A DNA stretch of 64,000 bases from positions 3,368,001 through 3,432,000 of the forward strand of contig NZ_QKWY01000001.1 in the NCBI RefSeq assembly GCF_003248355.1, written 5' to 3'. Under the pieces are notes generated by a model. The model saw only the letters and a list, made by a program, of their open reading frames with translations. It did no database searches and was not told the DNA's origin. The position numbers were made by a program, and so were the translations under genes. Source of the DNA: Streptomyces sp. AC1-42W (GTDB lineage Bacteria > Actinomycetota > Actinomycetes > Streptomycetales > Streptomycetaceae). Shown piece by piece: positions 29,838 to 38,250 of this stretch; positions within the stretch are counted from its first letter, which is position 1; each line of letters begins with the position of its first letter.

Positions 29838-30602
29838 ATGCGTATAGCCGGTGCGGTACGAGTGGTGGCCTCGGCGGCCGCCTGTGGTGTCCTGCTCACG
29901 ACCCTGACGTCCTGCGGGGGCGACGGGAACGACGGCGCGAAGAAGAGCGGCGCCGCCAAGCGGTCCGCCGCCGCGCAGGGACACGCCTCGAAGGGCCACG
30001 CCGAGCCCCCGACCACCGGCCTCAAGCGCATCCCCGACGTCGGAGACCGGCTCCAGTCGCAGATCCCGGCCGACTCCCGCCAGGTCGTCGCCGTCTACGG
30101 CGCCGGAAAGAACTCCGCGGACTCCACCGTCGTGCTCTACACCAAATCGCGCTCCACCTGGGACAAAGTCGCGGGCTGGAAGGGCCACAACGGCAAGAAG
30201 GGCTGGACGGCCGACCACCACGAGAACGACAAGCGCAGCCCGGTGGGCGTCTTCACCCTCAGCGACGCCGGCGGCGTGCTCGCCGACCCCGGCGCCCGCC
30301 TCCCCTACACGCGGACGCCCTCGATCCAGGCCCCGCACTACTGGCCCAAGACCCACTGGCACGACTTCGACTACGTCATCGCGATCGACTACAACCGCGT
30401 CAAGGGCACGCCCCCCAACGACCCGACGCGCCCCCAGGGCCAGACCAAGGGCGGCAGCATCTGGCTCCACATGGACCACGGCAGCGGCACCTCGGCCTGC
30501 GTGAGCGTGTCCAAGGAGGCCATGGAGAAGCTGCTGCGCACCCTGGACCCGAAGCAGCACCCGGTCGTGGTCATGGGCGACCGCGCGAGCTTGCGCGCCT
30601 GA
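29838..30602 (+). CDS. L,D-transpeptidase (YkuD)-like lipoprotein
   Basis: 254 residues from ATG 29838. A lipobox LLTTLTSC places the mature lipidated Cys near residue 29. A Lys/Ala-rich linker leads to a YkuD-type domain: RSPVGVFTLSDAGG in the N-terminal part, then a His-containing segment WLHMDHGSGTSACVSVS in which the Cys of SACVSV is the likely nucleophile. This is a divergent motif of the YafK/ErfK type rather than the classic SHGCxR. The likely role is peptidoglycan crosslinking or lipoprotein attachment at the cell surface (inferred). Confidence 0.82.
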   Translation: MRIAGAVRVVASAAACGVLLTTLTSCGGDGNDGAKKSGAAKRSAAAQGHASKGHAEPPTTGLKRIPDVGDRLQSQIPADSRQVVAVYGAGKNSADSTVVLYTKSRSTWDKVAGWKGHNGKKGWTADHHENDKRSPVGVFTLSDAGGVLADPGARLPYTRTPSIQAPHYWPKTHWHDFDYVIAIDYNRVKGTPPNDPTRPQGQTKGGSIWLHMDHGSGTSACVSVSKEAMEKLLRTLDPKQHPVVVMGDRASLRA

Positions 30603-30629
30603 CGGCCGCGAGCTTGCGTATCTGACGGC
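30584..30629 (+). repeat. Tandem 23-bp duplication across the L,D-transpeptidase stop codon
   Basis: 30584-30606 (CGCGAGCTTGCGCGCCTGAC and three more bases) is repeated at 30607-30629 with three changes in the middle. The first copy contains the last codons and stop of the gene; the second contains a decayed copy of the same end. It looks like a local slippage duplication. Confidence 0.7.
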
Positions 30630-30660
30630 ATGGGTCCGGCCCGCCGCACTCCGGTTCCGC

Positions 30661-33594
30661 TCAGGCGGGGCCGGGGCGTGTCGCCCACTCCAGTTCCATC
30701 AGCGCCGAGTGGTACGAACGGCCCGTCGCCCGGTCCATGCCGATCTCGCACATCCGGTTGGCCGAGAGATACGCCTCGTACGCGCGGGACCGCACCTCGG
30801 CGGCCTCCTTCGCCGTCGCGGAGGCGGTCAGCTCCTTGTGCAGCATGCCGCGGTCGCCCGCGAAGCCGCAGCACGCGGCGTCGTCCGGGATCACCGCCTC
30901 GTCCGCGCAGGCCGCCGCCACCGCGTGCAACCGGTCCACATCGGCGAGATGCTCCATCGAACAGGTCGGATGCAGCACGGCCGAACCCCTCGTCCGCAGC
31001 ACCGTCAGCTCAGGAAGCAGTTCGTCCGCCGCCCAGACCAGGGAATCGGTGATGGTCAGCTCGCCGTGCAGTTCCCGGTTCTCCTCGGTGAGATACGGGA
31101 CCACCTCCTGGGCGATGCCCAGCGTGCACGACGAGGCGTCCACCACCAGCGGCAACTTCCCGCCGCCGGTCCAGCCCCAGGCGGCCTCCACGATCCGGTT
31201 GGCCATGACGGCGTTACCGGCGTCGTAGCCCTTGGAGTGCCAGATGGTGGCGCAGCAGGTGCCGTTGACGTCGTCCGGAATCCATACGGGCCTTCCCGCC
31301 CGGGCCGACACGGCGACCACCGCCTGCGGCAGCGACGGGCCGCGATACCCGTCCGGGCTGCCGAAGATACGGTTCACACAAGCCGGGTAGTAGACGGCGC
31401 TCGCCCCCGTCCTGCGCGTCGGCGGCAGCTTCCGGGAGGCGGCGCCGGGGATCTCCGGCAGCCACTCCGGGACGAGGTCCGGGCGTACCGCCCGGCGGGC
31501 GAGCCGGGTGCCCCCCTGGAGCAGCCGGTCGTCGATCCTGCTCGCCGCGGCCACCGCCAGCCGTGCCGCCGTCTCCGCCGCGCCGAAGTGCCGGGCGGCG
31601 AGCGCGGCGATCCGCTCCTCGCGCGGCGAGTGCCGCTGATGGCGGAAGCCCTTCATCATGGCGCCGGTGTCGATGCCGACCGGGCAGGCCAGCTTGCAGG
31701 TGGAGTCACCGGCGCAGGTGTCCACGGCGTCGTAGCCGTAGGAGTCGAGGAGGTTCGTCTCGACGGTGGAATCGACGGGCTGGCGCATCATCTCCCGGCG
31801 CAGCACGATGCGCTGGCGCGGCGAGGTCGTCAGATCGTGGCTGGGGCAGGTCGGTTCGCAGAAGCCGCACTCGATGCACGGGTCCGCGACCGGCTCCACC
31901 TTCGGAATGGTCTTCAGCCCGCGCAGATGGGCCTTCGGATCGCGGTCCAGGACGATCCTCGGGGCCAGGACCCCGTCCGGGTCGATGACCTGCTTGGTGC
32001 GCCACATCAGCTCGGTGGCGCGCGGGCCCCATTCCAACTCCAGGAAGGGAGCGATGTTGCGGCCGGTGGCGTGTTCCGCCTTGAGCGATCCGTCGAACCG
32101 CTCCACCGTCAGCCGGCAGAAGTCCGCCATGAAGGCGGCGTAGCGCTCGACGTCGGACGGGCGCGCCGCGTCGAACGCCAGCAGGAAGTGCAGATTGCCG
32201 TGCGCGGCGTGGCCGGCGACGGCGGCGTCGAAGCCGTGTTCCGCCTGGAGCGCGAGCAGCGCCTCGCAGGCGTCCGCCAGCCGGGACGGGGGGACGGCGA
32301 AGTCCTCCGTGATCAGCGTCGTGCCCGAGGGGCGGGAGCCGCCGACCGCGGTGACGAACGCCTTGCGGGCCGTCCAGTAGCCGGAGATCGTGGCCGCGTC
32401 ACGGGTGAACTCGTTGGTCACCGAGGTCACCGGCCGGACCAGCTCCAGCCGCCGTACCACCTCGGCCGCCGCCCGCTCGTACGCCTCCTGGCCGGCCTCG
32501 TCGGGGGCGCGGAACTCCACCAGCAGCGCCGTGGTCTCCTTCGGCAGCCCGGCCCAGTCGGAGGGCACGCCCCGCACACTGACCGAGGCGCGCAGGGTGT
32601 TGCCGTCCATCAGCTCGACGGCCAGGGCACCCGCCTCGTTGAACAGCGGCACGGCGGCCGCGGCGGCGGTCAGCGAGGGGAAGAACAGCAGCGCGGTGGA
32701 GATCCGGCGGTCCAGCGGCAGGGTGTCGAAGACGACCTCGGAGATGAAGCCGAAGGTCCCCTCGGAGCCGACCATGAGACCGCGCAGGATCTCCACCGGG
32801 GTCGAACCGTCCAGAAACGCGTCCAGCCGATAGCCGTTGGTGTTCTTGATCTCGTACTTGGCCCGGATGCGGGCGGTGAGCGCGGCATCCGCCTCGATCT
32901 CGGCCTTGAGCGCCAGCAGCCCTTCGCACAGCCGCGGCTCGGCGCGGGCCAGCTCCTCGTCGGCCGCCGGATCGCCGGTGTCCACCACGGTCCCGCTGGG
33001 CAGCACGAAGGTGAGCGAGGAGACGGTGCGGTACGAATTGCGGGTGGTGCCCGCGGTCATGCCCGAGGCGTTGTTGGCGACGACGCCGCCGATCGTGCAG
33101 GCGATGGCACTGGCCGGGTCGGGGCCCAGCAGCCTGCCGTACCGGGCGAGGGCGGCGTTGGCCCGGACGACCGTCGTCCCCGGCCGGATACGGGCCCGGG
33201 CGCCGTCCGCCAGGACCTCGACGCCCGCCCAGTTCCGCCGGACGTCCACCAGGATGTCCTCGCCCTGCGCCTGGCCGTTGAGGCTCGTACCGGCGGCGCG
33301 GAAGACGACACCGCGCCCCCTGCCGTGCGCGTACGACAGGATCGCGGAGATGTCGTCGATGTCCTCCGGGACGACCACCACCTGGGGCACGAAGCGGTAC
33401 GGGCTGGCGTCGGAGGCGTACTTCACCAGGTCGGAGACCTTCCAGAGCACCTTCTCGGCGCCGAGCAGGGCGGTCAGCTCGGAGCGCAGCGGCTCCGGCG
33501 TGCCCCCGGCCCGCTCCTCGGGGACGCGGTCGTGGGAGGGCGGGCGCACCGCGGCGGGGCGCAGCGTGTCGGGGTCCGGCTCCAGCAGCGGCAT
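30661..33594 (-). CDS. FAD-binding and Fe-S-binding oxidoreductase (D-lactate/2-hydroxyacid dehydrogenase type)
   Basis: 977 residues from ATG 33594. The N-terminal FAD-binding (GlcD-like) domain carries FRAAGTSLNGQAQG and IGGVVANNASGM, followed by the FAD-linked oxidase C-terminal domain with GHAAHGNLHFLL. Then come two ferredoxin-type clusters, CIECGFCEPTCPS and CAGDSTCKLACPVG, and a C-terminal Cys-rich CCG-type domain (CCATIWHSKGY, CCGFAGDRG). The fusion of GlcD-, and GlcF-like parts is typical of quinone-linked D-lactate or glycolate dehydrogenases; the substrate is not proven. It ends convergently with the L,D-transpeptidase gene. Confidence 0.9.
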   Translation of the reverse strand: MPLLEPDPDTLRPAAVRPPSHDRVPEERAGGTPEPLRSELTALLGAEKVLWKVSDLVKYASDASPYRFVPQVVVVPEDIDDISAILSYAHGRGRGVVFRAAGTSLNGQAQGEDILVDVRRNWAGVEVLADGARARIRPGTTVVRANAALARYGRLLGPDPASAIACTIGGVVANNASGMTAGTTRNSYRTVSSLTFVLPSGTVVDTGDPAADEELARAEPRLCEGLLALKAEIEADAALTARIRAKYEIKNTNGYRLDAFLDGSTPVEILRGLMVGSEGTFGFISEVVFDTLPLDRRISTALLFFPSLTAAAAAVPLFNEAGALAVELMDGNTLRASVSVRGVPSDWAGLPKETTALLVEFRAPDEAGQEAYERAAAEVVRRLELVRPVTSVTNEFTRDAATISGYWTARKAFVTAVGGSRPSGTTLITEDFAVPPSRLADACEALLALQAEHGFDAAVAGHAAHGNLHFLLAFDAARPSDVERYAAFMADFCRLTVERFDGSLKAEHATGRNIAPFLELEWGPRATELMWRTKQVIDPDGVLAPRIVLDRDPKAHLRGLKTIPKVEPVADPCIECGFCEPTCPSHDLTTSPRQRIVLRREMMRQPVDSTVETNLLDSYGYDAVDTCAGDSTCKLACPVGIDTGAMMKGFRHQRHSPREERIAALAARHFGAAETAARLAVAAASRIDDRLLQGGTRLARRAVRPDLVPEWLPEIPGAASRKLPPTRRTGASAVYYPACVNRIFGSPDGYRGPSLPQAVVAVSARAGRPVWIPDDVNGTCCATIWHSKGYDAGNAVMANRIVEAAWGWTGGGKLPLVVDASSCTLGIAQEVVPYLTEENRELHGELTITDSLVWAADELLPELTVLRTRGSAVLHPTCSMEHLADVDRLHAVAAACADEAVIPDDAACCGFAGDRGMLHKELTASATAKEAAEVRSRAYEAYLSANRMCEIGMDRATGRSYHSALMELEWATRPGPA

Positions 33595-33653
33595 GGTGGC
33601 TCCTCCTCGGCGGTTTCGCGGTCCGGCGGCCCGTCGCCGCGTCCCGTTCCAGG

Positions 33654-34097
33654 TCAGCAGCGGCGCTCCGGCATCCCGTTGACCAGCGCGGTCAGCAGGC
33701 CGCCGAGCTCCTCGCGCTGGTCGGCGGTCAATGGAGCCAGGATCTCCTCTGCGGCCGCCCGGCGCGCGTCGCGCAGCGAGCGCAGCGTGGCGACGCCCTC
33801 GTCCGTGATCTCGATCCGGACCACCCTGCGGCTGGCCGGATCGGGGACGCGGCGGACCCGGCCACCGGCCTCCAGCGCGTCCACCAGGGTGGTGACGGCG
33901 CGGGGGACCACGTCGAGGCGCTTGGCGAGATCCGCCATCCGGGGCGGGCCCTCGTAATGCGCGACGGTGCGCAGCAGCCGGAACTGCGCGGGCGTGATGC
34001 CGATCGGCTCCAGCTGGCGGCTCTGGATGCGGTGGAGCCGCCGCGTCAGCCGCAGCAGTTGTTCGGCGAGCAGGCCGTCGGGGTCGGGGGAGTCCAT
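33654..34097 (-). CDS. MarR-family transcriptional regulator
   Basis: 147 residues from ATG 34097. The winged-helix DNA-binding region is MADLAKRLDVVPRAVTTLVD with the wing RVPDPASRRVVRIEIT. It is divergent from an ABC exporter, and a perfect inverted repeat in between is the likely operator. The expected role is ligand-relieved repression of the exporter and of itself (inferred from family and layout). Confidence 0.92.
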   Translation of the reverse strand: MDSPDPDGLLAEQLLRLTRRLHRIQSRQLEPIGITPAQFRLLRTVAHYEGPPRMADLAKRLDVVPRAVTTLVDALEAGGRVRRVPDPASRRVVRIEITDEGVATLRSLRDARRAAAEEILAPLTADQREELGGLLTALVNGMPERRC

Positions 34098-34119
34098 GGC
34101 ACAACCGTATCAGGACTCC

Positions 34120-34148
34120 GCTCATTGTGAATAGAGGTAACAATGAGC
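34120..34148. promoter_or_regulatory. Putative MarR operator in the marR/ABC divergent region
   Basis: Perfect 9-bp arms GCTCATTGT (34120-34128) and ACAATGAGC (34140-34148) are separated by 11 bases. The repeat lies 22 bp before the marR start and 135 bp before the exporter start. It is AT-richer than its surroundings. Confidence 0.65.
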
Positions 34149-34283
34149 TATGCTCTCTTTCGGCTCGACCGTCGAGGACGCGGTTACCGCCTCCGGACGG
34201 CCCTGCCCGCACCCCGCGCCGGGTGTGCCGCCGTTGCGGCCGCGCCCCGACGCCCCGTTGTCGCACGCCCGACGAAGGAGCCC

Positions 34284-36089
34284 ATGAAACCCGACGCACC
34301 CACGTGGACACCCCCGCCCCGGGACGGCAGTCAGCCGCCCGCCGACGTGCGCCGCATCCTGCGCCTGTTCCGCCCGTACCGCGGCCGCCTCGCGGTGGTC
34401 GGACTGCTCGTCGGCGCCTCGTCGCTGGTGTCGGTCGCCTCGCCGTTCCTGCTGCGCGAAATCCTGGACACCGCCATCCCGCAGGGGCGCACCGGACTGC
34501 TCTCGCTGCTCGCCCTCGGCATGATCCTCACCGCCGTGATGAACAGCGTCTTCGGTGTTCCGCAGACCCTCATCTCCACGACGGTCGGCCAGCGCGTCAT
34601 GCACGACCTGCGCACCGCGGTCTACGCGCAGCTCCAGCGGATGCCGCTCGCCTTCTTCACCCGGACCCGCACCGGCGAGGTCCAGTCCCGGATCGCCAAC
34701 GACATCGGCGGCATGCAGGCCACCGTCACCTCGACGGCGACCTCCCTCGTCTCCAACCTCACCGCCGTCGTCGCCACCGTCGTCGCGATGCTCGCGCTCG
34801 ACTGGCGGCTGACCGTCGTCTCGCTGCTCCTGCTGCCGGTCTTCGTCTGGATCAGCCGCCGTGTCGGCCGTGAACGCAAGAAGATCACCACCCAGCGCCA
34901 GAAGCAGATGGCCGCCATGGCCGCCACCGTCACCGAGTCGCTGTCCGTCAGCGGCATCCTCCTCGGCCGCACGATGGGCCGTTCCGACTCGCTGACCCGC
35001 GGCTTCGCCGAGGAGTCCGAGCGGCTGGTCGACCTCGAAGTCCGCTCCAGCATGGCCGGACGGTGGCGGATGTCCACGATCGGCATCGTCATGGCCGCCA
35101 TGCCCGCAGTCATCTACTGGGCCGCCGGCATGGCCCTGCAGTCCGGCGGCCCCGCCGTCTCGATCGGCACCCTCGTCGCCTTCGTCTCGCTCCAGCAGGG
35201 CCTCTTCCGCCCGGCCGTCAGCCTGCTCTCGACCGGCGTACAGATGCAGACGTCCCTCGCGCTCTTCCAGCGGATCTTCGAGTACCTCGACCTCACCGTG
35301 GACATCACGGAGCCGGAGAACCCGGTCCACCTGGACAAGATCCGCGGCGAGGTCCGCTTCGAGCACGTCGACTTCAGCTACGACGAGCAGAGCGGCCCCA
35401 CCCTCGGCGACGTCGATGTGACCGTGCCCGCCGGCGCCGCACTGGCCGTCGTCGGCCCCACCGGCTCCGGCAAGTCCACCCTCAGCTATCTCGTGCCCCG
35501 CCTGTACGACGTCACCGGCGGCCGGGTCACCCTCGACGGGGTCGATGTGCGCGACCTGGACTTCGACACCCTGGCCCGTGCCGTCGGCGTCGTCTCGCAG
35601 GAGACCTACCTCTTCCACGCCTCGGTCGCCGAGAACCTGCGCTTCGCCAAGCCCGACGCCACCGACGAGGAGATCGAGGCCGCAGCCCGCGCGGCCCAGA
35701 TCCACGACCACATCGCCTCCCTGCCCGACGGCTACGACACCCTCGTGGGGGAGCGCGGATACCGCTTCTCGGGCGGCGAGAAGCAGCGCCTGGCCATCGC
35801 GCGCACCATCCTGCGCGACCCGCCGGTGCTGATCCTGGACGAGGCCACCAGCGCGCTGGACACCCGCACCGAACATGCCGTCCAGGCCGCGATCGACTCC
35901 CTGTCCGCCGGACGCACCACGATCACCATCGCCCACCGGCTCTCCACCGTCCGCGACGCCGACCAGATCGTCGTCCTCGACGGCGGCCGCACGGCGGAGC
36001 GCGGTACCCACGAGGAACTGCTCCGACTGGACGGCCGGTACGCGGCGCTGGTCCGCCGGGACACGGAGATGGCCCCGATGGCCGGCTGA
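34284..36089 (+). CDS. ABC multidrug-type exporter (fused permease and ATPase)
   Basis: 601 residues from ATG 34284 with GAAGGAG upstream; the frame is open earlier but without a ribosome site. Six transmembrane helices at about 35-310. The nucleotide-binding domain is complete: Walker [14 protein letters not shown]-loop SQETYLF, signature [13 protein letters not shown], Walker [14 protein letters not shown]-loop IAHRLSTV. It is expected to act as a homodimer. Probably repressed by the divergent MarR. The substrate is unknown. Confidence 0.92.
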   Translation: MKPDAPTWTPPPRDGSQPPADVRRILRLFRPYRGRLAVVGLLVGASSLVSVASPFLLREILDTAIPQGRTGLLSLLALGMILTAVMNSVFGVPQTLISTTVGQRVMHDLRTAVYAQLQRMPLAFFTRTRTGEVQSRIANDIGGMQATVTSTATSLVSNLTAVVATVVAMLALDWRLTVVSLLLLPVFVWISRRVGRERKKITTQRQKQMAAMAATVTESLSVSGILLGRTMGRSDSLTRGFAEESERLVDLEVRSSMAGRWRMSTIGIVMAAMPAVIYWAAGMALQSGGPAVSIGTLVAFVSLQQGLFRPAVSLLSTGVQMQTSLALFQRIFEYLDLTVDITEPENPVHLDKIRGEVRFEHVDFSYDEQSGPTLGDVDVTVPAGAALAVVGPTGSGKSTLSYLVPRLYDVTGGRVTLDGVDVRDLDFDTLARAVGVVSQETYLFHASVAENLRFAKPDATDEEIEAAARAAQIHDHIASLPDGYDTLVGERGYRFSGGEKQRLAIARTILRDPPVLILDEATSALDTRTEHAVQAAIDSLSAGRTTITIAHRLSTVRDADQIVVLDGGRTAERGTHEELLRLDGRYAALVRRDTEMAPMAG

Positions 36090-36122
36090 CCGGCCCGCAC
36101 GGGCCGCCCCGCCCTCCGGCCT

Positions 36123-37262
36123 CTAGACGAACACGGGCTCCTCGGCGGCCGGGGCAGCGCCGGACGCGCCCGAGTCCCCCACGGCCTCCCCGCGCCCGCG
36201 CCCCAGCAGCTCCAGAACCGCCCGCACGGCGGACCGGCCGGCGCGGTTGGCACCGATGGTGCTGGCGGAGGGCCCGTAGCCGACGAGATGGATACGCGGA
36301 TCACGCACCGCCCTCGTGCCCTCGACGCGAATACCACCGCCGCGCTCACGCAGCCGGAGCGGGGCCAGATGGTCGATGGCAGCGCGGAAGCCGGTGGCCC
36401 AGAGGATGACGTCGGCCTCGACGACGCGCCCGTCGTCCCAGGCCACGCCCCTGGGCGTGATCCGGTCGAACATCGGCAGCCGGTCGAGCACCCCCGACTC
36501 GCGGGCCCGGCGGATCGCGTCGTTGACGGGCAGCCCGGTCACGCTCACCACGCTCTGCGGCGGCAGCCCGCGACGGACCCGCTCCTCCACCATCGCCACA
36601 GCGGCCCGGCCCTGGTCCTCCCCGAACGGCCCCTCCCGGAACACGGGCGGCCGGCGTGTCACCCAGTGTGTCTCCGCCGCCACCTCGGCGATCTCCATCA
36701 GATGCTGCGTACCGGAGGCCCCGCCGCCGACGACGACCACGCGCTGCCCGGCGAACGCGCCCGGACCGGGGTAGCCGGACGTGTGCAGTTGCCGGCCCCG
36801 GAACGTCTCCTGGCCCCGATAGCGCGGCCAGAACGGCCGGTCCCAGGTCCCCGTCGCGTTGATCAGCGCGCGCGTGGCGTACAGCCCCTCGGAGGTCTCG
36901 ACGAGCAGCCGGCCCCCGTCGCCCTCACGCACGGCGTCCACGTCCACCGGCCGGTGCACGCGCAGCCCGAAGGCCCGCTCGTACCGGTCGAAGTACGCGC
37001 CGATCACCTCCGACGAGGGCCGCTCGGCATCCGCCCCGGTCAGCTCCATCCCCGGCAGGGAGTGCATCCCGTGCACCTTGCCGTACGTCAGCGACGGCCA
37101 CCGGAACTGCCATGCGCCGCCGGGCGCCGGCGCATGGTCCAGGACGACGAAGTCGCGGTCCGGCTCCAGCCCGCCGCGCCGCAGATGGTAGGCGGCGGAC
37201 AACCCCGCCTGACCGGCCCCGATCACCACGACGTCCACCGACCGCACCTCAAAATCGTTCAC
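36123..37262 (-). CDS. Flavin-containing monooxygenase-like NAD(P)/FAD oxidoreductase
   Basis: 379 residues from GTG 37262 (NDFEVRSVDVV). The FAD dinucleotide site is VVVIGAGQAGLSAAYHL near residue 10; a second Rossmann motif VVVVGGGASGTQHLMEI near 175 would bind NADPH; ILWATGFRAAIDHL is the ATG-type motif of this family. The sequence resembles the Trk/CzcO-type group of actinomycete flavin monooxygenases. The substrate is unknown. The start codon is uncertain because the ribosome site is weak; internal GTG codons are possible. Confidence 0.85.
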   Translation of the reverse strand: MNDFEVRSVDVVVIGAGQAGLSAAYHLRRGGLEPDRDFVVLDHAPAPGGAWQFRWPSLTYGKVHGMHSLPGMELTGADAERPSSEVIGAYFDRYERAFGLRVHRPVDVDAVREGDGGRLLVETSEGLYATRALINATGTWDRPFWPRYRGQETFRGRQLHTSGYPGPGAFAGQRVVVVGGGASGTQHLMEIAEVAAETHWVTRRPPVFREGPFGEDQGRAAVAMVEERVRRGLPPQSVVSVTGLPVNDAIRRARESGVLDRLPMFDRITPRGVAWDDGRVVEADVILWATGFRAAIDHLAPLRLRERGGGIRVEGTRAVRDPRIHLVGYGPSASTIGANRAGRSAVRAVLELLGRGRGEAVGDSGASGAAPAAEEPVFV

Positions 37263-37383
37263 GCTTCTACCAACTACGGAGCACCCGAGGAACTTCCCCA
37301 CCCTCCACCGAAGCGGCCGCCCCCTCCCTCCGACGCGCAGCGCCCCCACACGGTTAACTGCTCCGCCCGCCGATGACGGCAGG

Positions 37384-37806
37384 ATGTTCCCCATGTCTGC
37401 TGCCTTCACCACCACCGTCCTCCACCTCACCACGGGCTCCACGGAGACCGTCACCGACCTCACCCCGGACTGCGAACAGTTCCTCGCCCGCGCGGCGGCC
37501 GGCCGCGACGGCCTGCTCAATCTCTTCGTCCCGCACGCCACCGCCGGAATCGCCATCCTGGAAACCGGCGCCGGCAGCGACGCCGACCTCCTGTCGGCCC
37601 TCCACACCCTGCTCCCCGCCGACGACCGCTGGCAGCACCGCCACGGCACCCCCGGCCACGGCCGCGACCACGTGGTGCCGGCCCTCATCCCCCCACATGC
37701 AACCCTCCCGGTGATCGCGGGCCACCTGGAACTGGGCACCTGGCAGTCGGTATGCCTGGCGGAGTCGAGGGGGAGCAACCGAGACAACCAACTGCCGAGG
37801 AAGACC
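37384..37806 (+). CDS. YjbQ/UPF0047-family protein with aberrant C-terminus
   Basis: From ATG 37384 (or 37393) the first 120 residues are a clear YjbQ-family protein: NLFVPHATAGIAILE, GHGRDHVVPALIPPHATLPV and LELGTWQSVCL. Members have weak thiamine-phosphate synthase activity. After the Cys-Leu the sequence reads AESRGSNRDNQLPRKTG, which only loosely fits the usual DNPRRxVRLSFL ending. No stop follows: the frame stays open to 38148, running into the IS5-like remnant. The given end marks where family similarity stops; the formal frame is 37384-38148. The normal stop was probably lost at the junction with the remnant. Confidence 0.65.
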
Positions 37807-37914
37807 GGCTTGAGCCACGCTCCGCCATTGCTCGTGCGATCTCGGCGGTCTCGTGCCTGCGGGGTGACCGCACCGACCCGAGCTCCGCGCCTGACGTGTC
37901 CGGTCAGCGGCTTG

Positions 37915-38056
37915 CCCGGCGTCGCTGAGTGGACCTTCCCCGGCCGCCGGCTTCCGCCGACTACAACGTCGCTACGAACGCAAGCCTGGTCACTTCCTGG
38001 TCTCCGTCGGCACAGCCGCAGCCCTCCTTTGGCACCGGTGGACGGTCTGGACGTAA
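37915..38056 (+). pseudogene. Remnant of an IS5-like transposase 3' end
   Basis: 37949-38056 encodes FRRLQRRYERKPGHFLVSVG and then TAAALLWHRWTVWT with a TAA stop, closely resembling the conserved C-terminus of Streptomyces IS5-family transposases (RRLxxRYER, then a hydrophobic helix). Just upstream, in another frame, VAEWTF (37921-37938) resembles the preceding VVERTF. A frameshift therefore separates them, and no 5' part is seen. The remnant marks the left boundary of the conflict island. Confidence 0.65.
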
Positions 38057-38250
38057 TGCCCGACAGCGTTGATGATCCGGCTGGAAGGACGGCCCGCCGA
38101 TATCAGCTGCAAGGTGCCACGATGACCTGCACATCAGGAGCGGGGTGAGAGCGCGGCCTTCTGCCTCTCCGCCGAGACGTCGACGCGGAGCCCGGCTCGC
38201 GGAGCGCTGCGCCGGCGTTCGTGCTACGCCGAGAGCAGGGACCCTTTCCG

